Source of the DNA: JAVEDQ01 sp963783105
GTDB lineage: Bacteria; Actinomycetota; Actinomycetes; Frankiales; Frankiaceae
Assembly (NCBI GenBank): GCA_963783105.1
Contig: CAWAMI010000001.1
Coordinates: 372,001-436,000 of the forward strand
Direction of reading: 5' to 3'
Length of the DNA stretch: 64,000 nt
Each line of letters starts with the position of its first letter. Position 1 is the stretch's first letter. The notes under the pieces are model-generated. The model was not told the origin of the DNA. It was given only the letters and a program-made list of their open reading frames with translations, and searched no databases. A program made the position numbers and the translations under genes. This document shows, one piece after another, positions 33,811 through 42,571 of the stretch.

Positions 33811-34668
33811 TCACTTGAGGAGCTTGGACAGGCGGCGGTCGGCGAGCGGCTTCCCACCGGTCTGGCAGGTAGGGCAGTACTGCAGGCTCTTGTCGGCGAA
33901 CGAGACCTCTCGGACCGTATCGCCGCAGCGCGGACAGGCCTGGCCCGTCCGGCCGTGCACGGCGAGCCCCGATTTCTTCTCCGCCTTGAGCTCGCCGGCC
34001 GCCAGGCCCTCAGCCCGGGTCACCGCATCGCGCAGCGTGCTGACCAGGGCGTCGTGGAGCCGGGTGACCTCGACCGGTGTCAGGTTCGCCGCCGGCTTGA
34101 ACGGCGAGAGCTGCGCGGCCCACAGCACCTCGTCGGAGTAGGCGTTGCCGACGCCGGCGAACACCGACTGGTCCGTGAGCACCCCCTTGATCTGCTGCCG
34201 GGTCTTCAGCAGCCCGGCGAACCGCTCCTCGGTCAGCGCGGGGTCGAGCGGATCGGTCCCGAGGCGGGCCACGCCCGGCACCTCGGTGGGATCGGCGACG
34301 ACGTAAACCGCCAGCCGCTTCTGCGTGCCGGCCTCGGTCAGGTCGAACCCGCTTCCGTCGTCGAGGACCAGGCGCAGGGCGAGTGGCCCCTTGCCGGGCC
34401 GGGGCGGGGCGCTCGGCTGCTTCGCCTTCCAGCGGAGCCACCCGGCCCGGGCCAGGTGGATCACGAGGTGCAGGCCGTCGACGTCGAGATCGAGGAACTT
34501 GCCGTGCCGTCTCACCCCGCGCACGGTCAGACCGGCGAGCGCCGAGGGCGGCGGTCGGTAGGTCTTGAGCACGTTGACGGCCACCGGGGACACCGCTGCG
34601 ACGGCGCGGCCGACGGCATGTTCTTGCAGGTAGAGCACCAATTGCTCAACTTCGGGCAGCTCCGGCAT
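33811..34668 (-). CDS. Fpg/Nei-family DNA glycosylase
   Basis: A 285-residue base-excision glycosylase/AP lyase. It starts MPELPEVEQLVLYLQ with Pro2 as the nucleophile and Glu3; the H2TH region has KTRQQIKGVLTDQSVFAGVGNAYSDEVLW, and the C-terminal zinc finger CPRCGDTVREVSFADKSLQY then CPTCQTGG ends in an Arg/Lys-rich tail. It would remove oxidised purines or pyrimidines. The ATG at 34668 is fixed by the catalytic proline. It is divergent from the NlpC/P60 gene and its riboswitch. Confidence 0.9.
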   Translation of the reverse strand: MPELPEVEQLVLYLQEHAVGRAVAAVSPVAVNVLKTYRPPPSALAGLTVRGVRRHGKFLDLDVDGLHLVIHLARAGWLRWKAKQPSAPPRPGKGPLALRLVLDDGSGFDLTEAGTQKRLAVYVVADPTEVPGVARLGTDPLDPALTEERFAGLLKTRQQIKGVLTDQSVFAGVGNAYSDEVLWAAQLSPFKPAANLTPVEVTRLHDALVSTLRDAVTRAEGLAAGELKAEKKSGLAVHGRTGQACPRCGDTVREVSFADKSLQYCPTCQTGGKPLADRRLSKLLK

Positions 34669-34770
34669 GGTCACAGTCTGACGTGTGACGCGTTGCACAG
34701 GGCTAGAAGGAGTACGACTGGCCACTTCGTGCCGATAGATTGCGCGAACAAGTACAAACCGTTTCAGCCG

Positions 34771-34972
34771 GACGCCGAATCCTGCCCGCGGCTGGGACGA
34801 CCCATCGAGCACACACTCCGGGCAGGAGCGGGGGACCCATTCCCGTCTCGGCCGTGACGCCTCGTGCCCGCGGCCCATGACTAGGGGTGAAGCCGGTTCC
34901 GTCGACCAGACGGCCCGGCCGGGCAGCCCAGCCCGAACCCGACAGCTCACCTCGCAGGCGTACGGGAAGGAC
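34771..34972 (+). ncRNA. ydaO/yuaA-type c-di-AMP riboswitch
   Basis: The leader of the NlpC/P60 gene carries, in order, the conserved pieces of this class: GCCGAATCCTGCC, GGCAGGAGCGGGGGACCC, CTAGGGGTGAAGCCG, and CCCGAACCCGACAGCTCACC followed by TCGCAGGCGTACGGGAAGGA. The last block includes the ribosome site for the GTG at 34977, so control of translation is likely. In actinobacteria this class typically controls wall hydrolases and resuscitation factors. Called from recognised motifs, not from a covariance search. Confidence 0.9.
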
Positions 34973-34976
34973 TGCC

Positions 34977-35468
34977 GTGCCGACGCACGCCCTGCGCGCC
35001 ACCATGCCCGCCGTCGCCGACGCTCCCGTCGCGACCGCCCGGCGAAACCCCCTCACCCGCCTCCTGGCCCTTCTCACCGTGCTCGTCGCGGTGGCCGCTC
35101 TCGGCGCCTGCACCGCGCCGAGCAGCAGCGCCAGGGGTCAGCAGATCGTCAACGCGGCTCGCGCCCAGATGGGCAAGCCGTACGTCTACGGAGCCGCCGG
35201 CCCGGGCAGCTTCGACTGCTCCGGGCTCACGATGTACGCCCACCGCGCGGCCGGGATCAGCCTCCCCCGCACCGCCGGCGGCCAGCAGGCCGGTGGCCGC
35301 GCGATCGCGAAGTCGGCGGCCCAGCCCGGTGACGTGGTCGCGATCGGCGGCTACCACGTCGGCATCTACGTCGGCGGCGGTCAGATGATCGACGCCCCGA
35401 AGAGCGGCGACCACGTGCGGCAGCGGGCGATCTGGACCAGCTCCTACGTGATCAAGCGCTACTGGTAA
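34977..35468 (+). CDS. NlpC/P60 cell-wall hydrolase, lipoprotein
   Basis: A 163-residue peptidoglycan endopeptidase. The N-terminus has a basic region, a hydrophobic helix and the lipobox VAALGAC (Cys about residue 46), so it is membrane-anchored outside. The NlpC/P60 domain has GKPYVYGAAGPGSFDCSGLT with the catalytic Cys and GGYHVGIYVGGGQMID with the catalytic His, then a short end KRYW. It would cleave stem peptides. The GTG at 34977 lies 5 bases after the GGGAAGGA that closes the riboswitch. Confidence 0.92.
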   Translation: MPTHALRATMPAVADAPVATARRNPLTRLLALLTVLVAVAALGACTAPSSSARGQQIVNAARAQMGKPYVYGAAGPGSFDCSGLTMYAHRAAGISLPRTAGGQQAGGRAIAKSAAQPGDVVAIGGYHVGIYVGGGQMIDAPKSGDHVRQRAIWTSSYVIKRYW

Positions 35469-35486
35469 GTCGCGCCCCCGAACACG

Positions 35487-35525
35487 CGGAAGGCCCCGCT
35501 CCCCGAACGGGAGTGGGGCCTTCCG
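35487..35525 (+). terminator. rho-independent-type terminator of the NlpC/P60 gene
   Basis: A long GC hairpin, CGGAAGGCCCCGCTCCC paired with GGGAGTGGGGCCTTCCG around a five-base loop, begins 18 bases after the stop codon. It is followed by TCGTTCT rather than a pure T-run, usual for actinobacteria. Confidence 0.85.
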
Positions 35526-35542
35526 TCGTTCTCGGGCCGGAC

Positions 35543-35583
35543 GATCAGTAGGCCGGAGGATCAGTAGGCCGGAGGATCAGTAG
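35543..35583. repeat. 16-base tandem repeat, 2.6 copies, at a gene end
   Basis: GATCAGTAGGCCGGAG occurs twice head to tail, followed by a third partial copy GATCAGTAG. The last copy contains the stop codon of the minus-strand gene at 35577, so each unit repeats the TACTGA end. It looks like recent slippage duplication of the gene's 3' end. Confidence 0.85.
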
Positions 35584-35813
35584 TCGTCGCCGTCGGTGTC
35601 GTGCTCCCGCGGCTCGTCGGGCGCCGGCTCGACGGGCGCACGGCGCTTGCGGGCGAGTTGCTCGGCGTGGTTGCGGTCCACGACGTCGACGAGGTGCCGC
35701 TGGTCGGAGTCCGGGATGTCGGCGAGCAGGTGCCGCATCAGCTCGCTGGTCTCGCTGGTGCTCGACGTCCGACCGCTGACGCGCGGATTGTCGGGTGGCT
35801 TCATCGTTGTCAC
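35577..35813 (-). CDS. hypothetical small acidic protein
   Basis: A 78-residue hydrophilic protein: Ser/Thr-rich start, a helical middle (SELMRHLLADIPDSDQRHLV, DVVDRNHAEQLARKRR) and an acidic tail ending DGDDY. No family recognised. GAGGATCTGCC before the GTG at 35813 sets the start. The 3' end lies in a tandem repeat. It is convergent with the NlpC/P60 gene. Confidence 0.55.
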   Translation of the reverse strand: MTTMKPPDNPRVSGRTSSTSETSELMRHLLADIPDSDQRHLVDVVDRNHAEQLARKRRAPVEPAPDEPREHDTDGDDY

Positions 35814-36203
35814 GGCAGATCCTCGGTTCAGGGAGGGCATGCGCCGCGCGACCCGTGCCGGGCCGCGTGACCTGACTCGGCCACCCTATCGACTCGGAGC
35901 CGCGCCGTCAGGGGCCGGCGGCCGTTGACCTCCGCCGGTTGGCGGAGGAATGCCACATCCGCGACACATGATTCGACAGCGCTGGTGACGGGTGGGTGGC
36001 CCCGGGCGGCCGACGGCGCGACCACCCGCGATACCGGGCTCCGGCGATACGGAACGAGGGACCCTCGCCCAGAGGGTCGACGGCGGTGCCCCGACCACCC
36101 GTGACCCGAGCCGGGGAGAGGCCGAGCCGGAGAGGAACCGAGCCGTAGAAGAACCGAGCCGTAGAGCCGAGGGTGGGAGATAGCCGGGGGCGGGAGATAA
36201 GGG
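35814..36203. other. gene-free stretch with repeats and a hairpin
   Basis: About 390 bases without a supported gene. Contains a perfect hairpin CCTCCGCCGGTTGGCGGAGG at 35929-35948 and short direct repeats of ACCGAGCCGTAGA near 36127-36160. Part is the upstream region of the small acidic gene and part lies downstream of tRNA-Leu, where a terminator would be expected. Confidence 0.5.
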
Positions 36204-36286
36204 TGGGCGAGGAGGGAGTTGAACCCTCACGTCCTTCCGGACACACGGACCTGAACCGTGCGCGTCTGCCATTCCGCCACTCGCCC
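36204..36286 (-). tRNA. tRNA-Leu (anticodon CAG)
   Basis: Folds as an 83-base class II tRNA on the minus strand: acceptor GGGCGAG with CTCGCCC and discriminator A, anticodon stem CACGG/CCGTG with loop TTCAGGT (CAG), a long variable arm and T-loop GGTTCAACTCC. It matches leuT beside fhaA in mycobacteria. Confidence 0.95.
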
Positions 36287-36606
36287 GAGTGACCTCGAAA
36301 AGTTATCACGGTGGCCCTCGCCGACCCGGGCCGCGAGCGGTGCCCTCCGAGCCGCCCACGAGAGGTCGGTCACGACCCGCGACGAGGCGTCGGCGACGGG
36401 TTTCGCCCTGCGGTCTTGTGGGGCACGTCGGTCCGGAAGAGTGCCGGTCCCCCGTCGGCGGGTGGGGCTTCGCTAGGTTGCGGAGGAACCGCCCGCCGGA
36501 GGGGGCCGTTCAGTCGGGAAGTAGCCAGGTACGTGGCTCCGTCAGGGGGCCACATACGATTTCACCCACCCTCGACAGGGCGGTCGCGTGGAAGGAGGCG
36601 TCAGGC
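36287..36606. other. upstream region of the fhaA-pknB cluster
   Basis: About 320 bases between tRNA-Leu and fhaA, on opposite strands, so it must carry both promoters. AAGGAGG lies about 12 bases before the fhaA GTG. No clear -35/-10 pair or operator is picked out. Confidence 0.4.
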
Positions 36607-37431
36607 GTGGGCGTGCTGCAACGCTTCGAACGCCGCCTCGGCGGCCTCGTCGAAGGCGCGTTCGCGAAGGTGTTCAAGGGCGGCGTCGAGCCGGTGGAGC
36701 TGGCCGGGGCGCTGGCCCGCGAGTGCGACGACCGCAAGGCCATCAGCGCGACCCGCAGCCTCGTGCCGAACGAGTTCACGATCTCGCTGTCCGACCAGGA
36801 CTACGAGCGCCTCTCCCCGTACGGCCAGGCGCTCGGCGAGGAGCTCGCGACGCTGGTCCGCGAGCACGCCGCCGAGCAGCGCTACACCTTCGTCGGCCCC
36901 GTGCTGGTCCGGCTCGAGCACGACGGCGAGCTGCCGCTCGGGATCTACCGCATCGACAGTGCCGTCGGCTCCGCCCCGGGGCTCACCGGGCCGGGGGCGG
37001 GACAACCGCCGCAGAAGCGCTCGCAGGAGTCGCACGGCAGACCGCGCCTGGTGCTCACCAGCGGGGGCAGCGTGCGCGCGGGGACGCCGCAGGCCAGCGG
37101 CGCCGAGACCGAGTACACGCTGGATCAGGAACTGGTGGTGATCGGGCGGGGATCCGAGGCGGACCTGCGGCTGTCCGACACCGGCGTCTCCCGCCGCCAC
37201 GGCGAGATCCGGCAGATCGGGCAGGCCGAGCACGCCTACCGCGACCTCGGCTCGACCAACGGGAGCAAGGTGAACGGCAACCAGGCGACGCCGGCCAACC
37301 CGATCCGCCTGCGGGACGGCGACCGCATCGAACTCGGCAAGAGCTCGCTGATCTACCGCAAGGACGAGCCGCCCCGCGGTGGGGCGGGACGACAGGGCGG
37401 CGAGGGCTCCGGCTCCTCGCGCGAGGCCTGA
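36607..37431 (+). CDS. fhaA: FhaA: DUF3662 plus FHA domain protein
   Basis: A 274-residue homologue of mycobacterial FhaA. The N-terminal DUF3662 domain (about 1-125) has FERRLGGLVEGAFAKVFKGG and NEFTISLSDQDYERLSPYGQ; the C-terminal FHA domain (about 170-255) has VIGRGSEADLRL, VSRRHGEI and LGSTNGSKVNG, the phosphothreonine-binding residues. FhaA binds phosphorylated MviN and kinases in peptidoglycan control. It is about half the length of the M. tuberculosis protein, which has a long Pro/Gly-rich linker. GTG start at 36607; first gene of the plus-strand signalling cluster. Confidence 0.92.
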   Translation: MGVLQRFERRLGGLVEGAFAKVFKGGVEPVELAGALARECDDRKAISATRSLVPNEFTISLSDQDYERLSPYGQALGEELATLVREHAAEQRYTFVGPVLVRLEHDGELPLGIYRIDSAVGSAPGLTGPGAGQPPQKRSQESHGRPRLVLTSGGSVRAGTPQASGAETEYTLDQELVVIGRGSEADLRLSDTGVSRRHGEIRQIGQAEHAYRDLGSTNGSKVNGNQATPANPIRLRDGDRIELGKSSLIYRKDEPPRGGAGRQGGEGSGSSREA

Positions 37432-37518
37432 GCCGCCGATGGTCGCGCCCCTGCTGGTCGGCAGCGCAACGCGGAACGACGCGCCTGTCGTCCGCACGGA
37501 CGGAGCGAGCGCCCGTCC

Positions 37519-37995
37519 ATGAACGAAGCCGCCTACCTCGCCGTACGGCTCGCCTTCCTGGCGCTGCTGTGGCTGTTCGTGCTCTCGGCCGTCCGCGCCG
37601 TGCGCGCCGATCTGTTCGGGCCGACCCGTCGGCAGCAGCGCCGCTCGAGCGCGCCCCGGCCGCCCGCGCCGCCTCCCCCGCCGCGGTCCCCCCGCCGCGG
37701 GAAGACGCCGAGCAAGCTCGTGGTCACCGCGGGTGCCCTGCGCGGCACGACCATCCCGCTGAACAGCGGCGCGATCACCATCGGCCGGGCCGGTGACTCG
37801 ACCCTCGTCCTGGAGGACGACTTCGCCTCCGCGCACCATGCGCGGCTCATCCCCTCCGACGGGCAGTGGCTCGTCGAGGACCTCGGGTCGACCAACGGCA
37901 CGTACCTGGACCGCACCAAGATCACGCGCCCGACGCCGGTGCCGCCGGGCGCCCCCGTGCGGATCGGCAAGACGGTCCTGGAGCTGCGCCGGTGA
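37519..37995 (+). CDS. fhaB: FhaB/FipA: membrane-anchored FHA protein
   Basis: A 158-residue protein with an N-terminal membrane helix (about 6-28), an Arg/Pro-rich linker and an FHA domain (about 70-155): ITIGRAGDSTLVL, SAHHARL and LGSTNGTYLDRTKI. FhaB recruits phosphorylated partners such as PstP and cell-division proteins. Its TGA overlaps the pstP GTG (GTGA). Length is like the M. tuberculosis FhaB. Confidence 0.94.
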   Translation: MNEAAYLAVRLAFLALLWLFVLSAVRAVRADLFGPTRRQQRRSSAPRPPAPPPPPRSPRRGKTPSKLVVTAGALRGTTIPLNSGAITIGRAGDSTLVLEDDFASAHHARLIPSDGQWLVEDLGSTNGTYLDRTKITRPTPVPPGAPVRIGKTVLELRR

Positions 37996-39647
37996 CGCTC
38001 CGACTCCGCTACGCCGTCCGCTCCCACGTCGGGAACGTCCGGGAGGGCAACGAGGACTCCGCGTTCGCCGGCTCACGTCTGGCCGTCGTCGCCGACGGGA
38101 TGGGCGGACACGCGGCCGGTGAGGTGGCCAGCTCGGCCGCCATCTCGGCGCTCGCCCACCTCGACGAGGACGAGGTCAGCGTCGACCTGCTCGACGCGCT
38201 CGCGGCGGCGGTGCAGGAGGCCAACGACCACCTGCGCGACATGGTCGACTCCGAGCCCTCGCTCGATGGCATGGGCACGACGCTGACCGTCCTGCTCGCC
38301 TCCGGCAGCCGCCTCGGCGTCGCGCACGTCGGCGACAGCCGCGCCTACCTGCTGCGCGAAGACGACCTGACGCTGGTCACGCACGACCAGACGCTGGTGC
38401 AGCGCATGGTCGACGAAGGCCAGATCACCCTCGAGCAGGCCGAGCGGCACCCCCGCCGGGCGCTGCTCACGCAGGCGCTGGACGGCCGGGAGGGGGTCGA
38501 GCCCGACCTCTCGCTCCGCGAACTGCGCCGCGGCGACCGCTACCTGCTCTGCAGCGACGGGCTGTCCGGCGTGGTGCACGAGGAGACCATCGCCGAGACG
38601 CTGAGCCTGCCCGACGCCGATCTCGCCGCGGAACGCCTCATCGAGCTGGCGCTCAAGGGCGGCGGACCGGACAACGTGACGGTCGTTGTCGCGGACGTGG
38701 TCGACGACATCGCCGGTCTCTCCGACACCCCCATGGTCGCCGGCGCCGCCGCGGAGAAGGACTCGGTGCCGGGCGCGGCGCGCCTGGCCATCAACTCGAC
38801 CGGCGGCCACCTGGCCTCCGCCGCGGAGAAGGCACGGCGCCTGCTCCCGGGGCGCCGGCGCAGCGGTGCCGGCGCGGCGGCGGACGGCGCGGCGGGGACC
38901 GCCGGAGGTCCGGAGGCTCTCGCCGGTCCCGGGACCGACGGACCCAGCGGCGACGTGACCGGTTTCCACCGCGCCCCGGATTTCACGACTCCCCCGGGGT
39001 CCGGCGCCAACGGTGACGCACCGCCGGCCCCCGGCGCCGCTCCCGCCGGGGCTCCCATCGCAGACACCCCGCCCGCCGGTATGCCTCCGATCCCCCCGGA
39101 CGAGGACGACCGCGGCCGGACCCCGACGCTCGTCGGCAGCGAGATCCCCTCGGAGCCCGAGGACGCGGATGCCACCGGTTCCCGACGGAAGGGCCGCTTC
39201 CGCGGCCCCTCGGCGAATCGGACCCGACGCCGGCTGATCGTGGTGCTCGCCGTCGCCATCGTGCTCCTGCTCCTCGGCGGCCTGTGGGCCTTCTCCCGGA
39301 CGCAGTGGTACGTCGCGGAGTCCAACGGCCGGGTGGCGCTCTACCAGGGCGTCAAGGCGAAGCCGCTGGGCATCCCGCTGTCCTCGGTCGAGCGGACGTA
39401 CTTCCCCCTCAGCTGCCTGCAGCCGGTGGACCAGAGCCGGATCCGGTCCGGCTACATCGCCGACAGCCGCAAGGACGCGGACCGCTTCGTCGAGACCCTG
39501 CGGACGTTGCCCTCCTCGTCCGGGACGGGTCCGCGCGTGCCCCCCGACGCCCGCGCCAACACCCGGACCGCGCCGGCCGCTCCCCGGCCGGCACCGTCGA
39601 CCGGGGCCACCGTCACGGCGGACTGCAGTACGGCGGCCGGCTCGTGA
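37992..39647 (+). CDS. pstP: PstP-type Ser/Thr protein phosphatase
   Basis: A 551-residue PPM/PP2C phosphatase that reverses PknA/PknB phosphorylation. The catalytic domain (about 1-235) has VREGNEDSAFAG, VVADGMGGHAAGE, LGVAHVGDSRAYLL, LCSDGLSG and GGGPDNVTVVVADV, all metal and core motifs. A Pro/Ala-rich juxtamembrane region follows, then one helix (RLIVVLAVAIVLLLLGGLW, about 415-433) and an exterior domain of about 90 residues. GTG start overlapping fhaB, and stop overlapping rodA (GTGA), so three genes are coupled. Confidence 0.95.
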   Translation: MTLRLRYAVRSHVGNVREGNEDSAFAGSRLAVVADGMGGHAAGEVASSAAISALAHLDEDEVSVDLLDALAAAVQEANDHLRDMVDSEPSLDGMGTTLTVLLASGSRLGVAHVGDSRAYLLREDDLTLVTHDQTLVQRMVDEGQITLEQAERHPRRALLTQALDGREGVEPDLSLRELRRGDRYLLCSDGLSGVVHEETIAETLSLPDADLAAERLIELALKGGGPDNVTVVVADVVDDIAGLSDTPMVAGAAAEKDSVPGAARLAINSTGGHLASAAEKARRLLPGRRRSGAGAAADGAAGTAGGPEALAGPGTDGPSGDVTGFHRAPDFTTPPGSGANGDAPPAPGAAPAGAPIADTPPAGMPPIPPDEDDRGRTPTLVGSEIPSEPEDADATGSRRKGRFRGPSANRTRRRLIVVLAVAIVLLLLGGLWAFSRTQWYVAESNGRVALYQGVKAKPLGIPLSSVERTYFPLSCLQPVDQSRIRSGYIADSRKDADRFVETLRTLPSSSGTGPRVPPDARANTRTAPAAPRPAPSTGATVTADCSTAAGS

Positions 39648-41065
39648 GCACGCGGACATTCCTGCCGGTCCGGGCCTCGCGGCGGGGAACCGAGCTGTTC
39701 CTGCTGATCTTCGCCTGCCTGCTCGCGACGGGCGCGGTCGCCGCGATCGTCCTCGCCCGCAACGGCCGCGTCACCGGGGCGGTCGCCTACTACGGCGCCG
39801 GGTTCCTGGGTCTCTACCTGGTCGCACACCTGGCGATCCGCAGGTGGGCGCCGGCGGCGGATCCGCTGCTGCTGCCCATCATGGCGCTCATCAACGGCAT
39901 CGGCCTGGCGATGGTCTACCGCATCGACCTGGCGCAGGCGGACCGGGCCGCGCGCCTCGGGAAGAGCGCGCCGTCCCAGTACGCGCCGCTGCAACTGATC
40001 TGGACGCTGGTCGCGGTGGCCATCCTCATCGGCGTCCTCGTGGTGGTCCGCGACCACCGCGTCCTGGCCCGCTACACGTACACGGCAGGGTTCCTCGGCC
40101 TGGGCCTGCTCGCGCTCCTCGCCGTGCCGGGCATCGGGCAGACCGTCAACGGATCGCGCATCCAGCTCCGGCTCGGCCCGATCCCGTTTCAGCCCGGTGA
40201 GTTCTCGAAGCTGCTGCTCATCGTGTTCTTCGCCGGCTACCTCGTGCGCAAGCGCGAGGTGCTCTCCGTCGTCACCCACCGCTACCTGGGGATCCCGTTC
40301 CCGCGGGCGCGGGACCTCGGCCCGGTCGTCGCGGCCTGGCTCGCCAGCCTCATGGTGCTCGTGATCGTCAAGGACCTGGGCACGTCCCTGCTGTTCTTCT
40401 CGATCTTCCTGGTGATGCTCTACATCGCCACCGAGCGCGCCTCGTGGCTGATCATCGGGATGACGATGTTCGTGGCCGGCGCGTACTTCGCCTACCAGAT
40501 GTTCGGCCACGTGCAGGACCGCGTGAACATCTGGCTGCACCCCTTCGAGGCGGGACGTCCGAACGGCTCGTCCTACCAGCTCGTGCAGGGTCTGTTCGGC
40601 TTCGCGACCGGCGGCCTGTTCGGGACCGGCTGGGGACGCGGGCGGCCCGAGATCGTGCCGTTCGCCAACACCGACTTCATCCTGTCCAGCATCGGCGAGG
40701 AACTCGGCGCGGTCGGCGTCATGGCGCTGCTCGTGCTGTACGGCCTCCTGATCGCGCGTGGCCTGCGGGTGGCCCTGATCGCCCGCGACGGCTTCGGCAA
40801 GCTGCTCGCCGCCGGCCTCGCCTGCGCCTTCGCGATCCAGCTGTTCGTGGTGGCCGGCGGCGTCCTGCGCGTCATCCCGCTCACCGGGCTGGTGATGCCG
40901 TTCCTCGCCTACGGCGGCAGCTCGATGATGGCCAACGCGGCGCTGCTCGGACTGCTGCTGCGGATCAGTGACGCCGGACGGCGACCGCCGCCACCGAGCG
41001 GCAACGCGCCCCTCTACGACCCCCGCGCCATCTCCGACAGCCCGACGCAGGCGGTTCAGCTATGA
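39644..41065 (+). CDS. rodA: RodA/FtsW-family peptidoglycan glycosyltransferase (SEDS)
   Basis: A 473-residue SEDS protein with about 11-12 membrane helices. It shows VNGSRIQLRLGPIPFQPGEF and the KLLLIVFFAGYL region, EELGAVGVMALLVLYG, and PLTGLVMPFLAYGGSSMMAN, the catalytic and signature segments. It polymerises lipid II for elongation, working with the transpeptidase encoded next. GTG start overlapping the pstP stop. The C-terminal tail is short and Pro-rich. Confidence 0.96.
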   Translation: MSTRTFLPVRASRRGTELFLLIFACLLATGAVAAIVLARNGRVTGAVAYYGAGFLGLYLVAHLAIRRWAPAADPLLLPIMALINGIGLAMVYRIDLAQADRAARLGKSAPSQYAPLQLIWTLVAVAILIGVLVVVRDHRVLARYTYTAGFLGLGLLALLAVPGIGQTVNGSRIQLRLGPIPFQPGEFSKLLLIVFFAGYLVRKREVLSVVTHRYLGIPFPRARDLGPVVAAWLASLMVLVIVKDLGTSLLFFSIFLVMLYIATERASWLIIGMTMFVAGAYFAYQMFGHVQDRVNIWLHPFEAGRPNGSSYQLVQGLFGFATGGLFGTGWGRGRPEIVPFANTDFILSSIGEELGAVGVMALLVLYGLLIARGLRVALIARDGFGKLLAAGLACAFAIQLFVVAGGVLRVIPLTGLVMPFLAYGGSSMMANAALLGLLLRISDAGRRPPPPSGNAPLYDPRAISDSPTQAVQL

Positions 41066-41078
41066 GGGCGGGCAGGCC

Positions 41079-42512
41079 GTGAACCGCCCGATCCGCCGCG
41101 TCGCGATCGGCTGCCTCACCCTGATCCTGATCCTGCTCATCGGCGACAACCTGATCCAGGTCGTCGAGGCGACGTCGCTGCGAGACCGCCCGGAGAACAG
41201 CCGGCAGATCAACGCGCGGCTGTCCAAGGACCGCGGGCCGATCGTCGTCGGCGGTCGGGCGGTCGCCGAGTCCGTCCCGTCGAACGACCAGTACAAGTTC
41301 CAGCGCACCTATCCGGGTGGCGAGCTGTACAGCAACCTCACCGGCTACTACGGCTTCTTCGGAGCGACCGGCATCGAGCGGACCCAGGACGACCTGCTCT
41401 CGGGCGAGGACCAGCGGCTGTTCGTCCGCCGCATCTCCGACCTGTTCACCGGCCGGAAGGCCAAGGGCGGGTCGGTCGTCCTGACCGTGAAGCCCGAGGT
41501 CCAGCAGGCGGCGGCGAACGGCCTCGGCGGCCGCAAGGGTGCGGTGGTCGCGCTCAACCCGACCACCGGCGCGGTGCTGGCCATGGTGACGAACCCCGGC
41601 TTCAACCCCAACCCGCTCGCGAGCCACGACGGGCGGCAGGCGACGGCGGCAGAGCAGGCGCTGTCGAACGACGACGACCAGCCGCTGATCAACCGGCCCG
41701 CGCAGGGCCTCTACCCGCCGGGATCGACGTTCAAGGTCATCACCGCCGCGGCCGCACTGAGCAGCGGCCTGACCCCCGACTCCCAGATTCCCGCGCCGGA
41801 CTCCCTCCTGTTGGCGAACACCTCGACCCGGCTGCCGAACTTCCAGGGGGAGAGCTGCAGCGGCAGCGGCCAGACCTCGCTGGCGGACGCGCTCCGGACC
41901 TCCTGCAACACGGCCTTCGCCAAGCTCGGCATCGACATCCCGGGCAAGGACGACGCGCTTCGTCAGCAGGCGGAGGCCTTCGGGTTCAACAGCCCGCCCG
42001 ACTTCGAGCTGCCGGCCTCCACCAGCCGCTTCCCGCCCGGCCTCGACGACGCCCAGACCGAGCTGTCGGCGATCGGGCAGGCCAACGTCCTCGTGACGCC
42101 GCTGCAGATGGCGCAGGTCGCGGCCACGGTCGCCAACGGCGGTCGCATGATGAAGCCCTACGTCGTCGACAAGACGCTGGCGCCGGACCTGACGACGCTC
42201 GAGACGACCTCCCCCGAGGAGCTCGGCCGCCCGATCGACGGCAACGTCGCCTCGGAGCTCAACCAGATGATGCAGGGCGTCGTCTCCGGGGGCACCGGCA
42301 CGAGGGCCCAGCTCTCGGTGCCGGTTGCAGGAAAGACCGGCTCGGCCGAGAACGTGCCGGGCAGGCCCACGCACGCGTGGTTCATCGGCTTCGCCCCGGC
42401 GGACAACCCCCAGGTCGCGGTCGCGGTGATCGTCGAGAACGGCGGCACCGGCGGCACGACCGCAGCCCCGATCGCCCGGGACGTCATGGCCGCGGCCCTC
42501 GGACTGGGATGA
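41079..42512 (+). CDS. pbpA: penicillin-binding protein PbpA (class B transpeptidase)
   Basis: A 477-residue class B PBP, the partner of RodA. An N-terminal anchor helix (about 7-25) is followed by a non-penicillin-binding domain and the transpeptidase domain with YPPGSTFKVITAA (SxxK), SCNTAFAK (SxN) and VAGKTGSAE (KTG). Inhibited by beta-lactams in relatives and phosphorylated by PknB in mycobacteria. The GTG at 41079 is 14 bases after rodA, in an operon. Confidence 0.96.
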   Translation: MNRPIRRVAIGCLTLILILLIGDNLIQVVEATSLRDRPENSRQINARLSKDRGPIVVGGRAVAESVPSNDQYKFQRTYPGGELYSNLTGYYGFFGATGIERTQDDLLSGEDQRLFVRRISDLFTGRKAKGGSVVLTVKPEVQQAAANGLGGRKGAVVALNPTTGAVLAMVTNPGFNPNPLASHDGRQATAAEQALSNDDDQPLINRPAQGLYPPGSTFKVITAAAALSSGLTPDSQIPAPDSLLLANTSTRLPNFQGESCSGSGQTSLADALRTSCNTAFAKLGIDIPGKDDALRQQAEAFGFNSPPDFELPASTSRFPPGLDDAQTELSAIGQANVLVTPLQMAQVAATVANGGRMMKPYVVDKTLAPDLTTLETTSPEELGRPIDGNVASELNQMMQGVVSGGTGTRAQLSVPVAGKTGSAENVPGRPTHAWFIGFAPADNPQVAVAVIVENGGTGGTTAAPIARDVMAAALGLG

Positions 42513-42571
42513 GGGCTGCGAGATGAGCGACGGGCAGGACGGCGACCGGCGACGAGGAGGTGTGGCGCACG

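Noticed and set aside
35543..35583. Tandem repeat as a CRISPR array
   Set aside because: The 16-base units abut with no spacers, and no cas gene is nearby.
35577..35813. Small acidic protein as prokaryotic ubiquitin-like protein (Pup)
   Set aside because: Size and charge are near, and bpa is in the window, but the essential C-terminal GGQ or GGE is absent (it ends GDDY).
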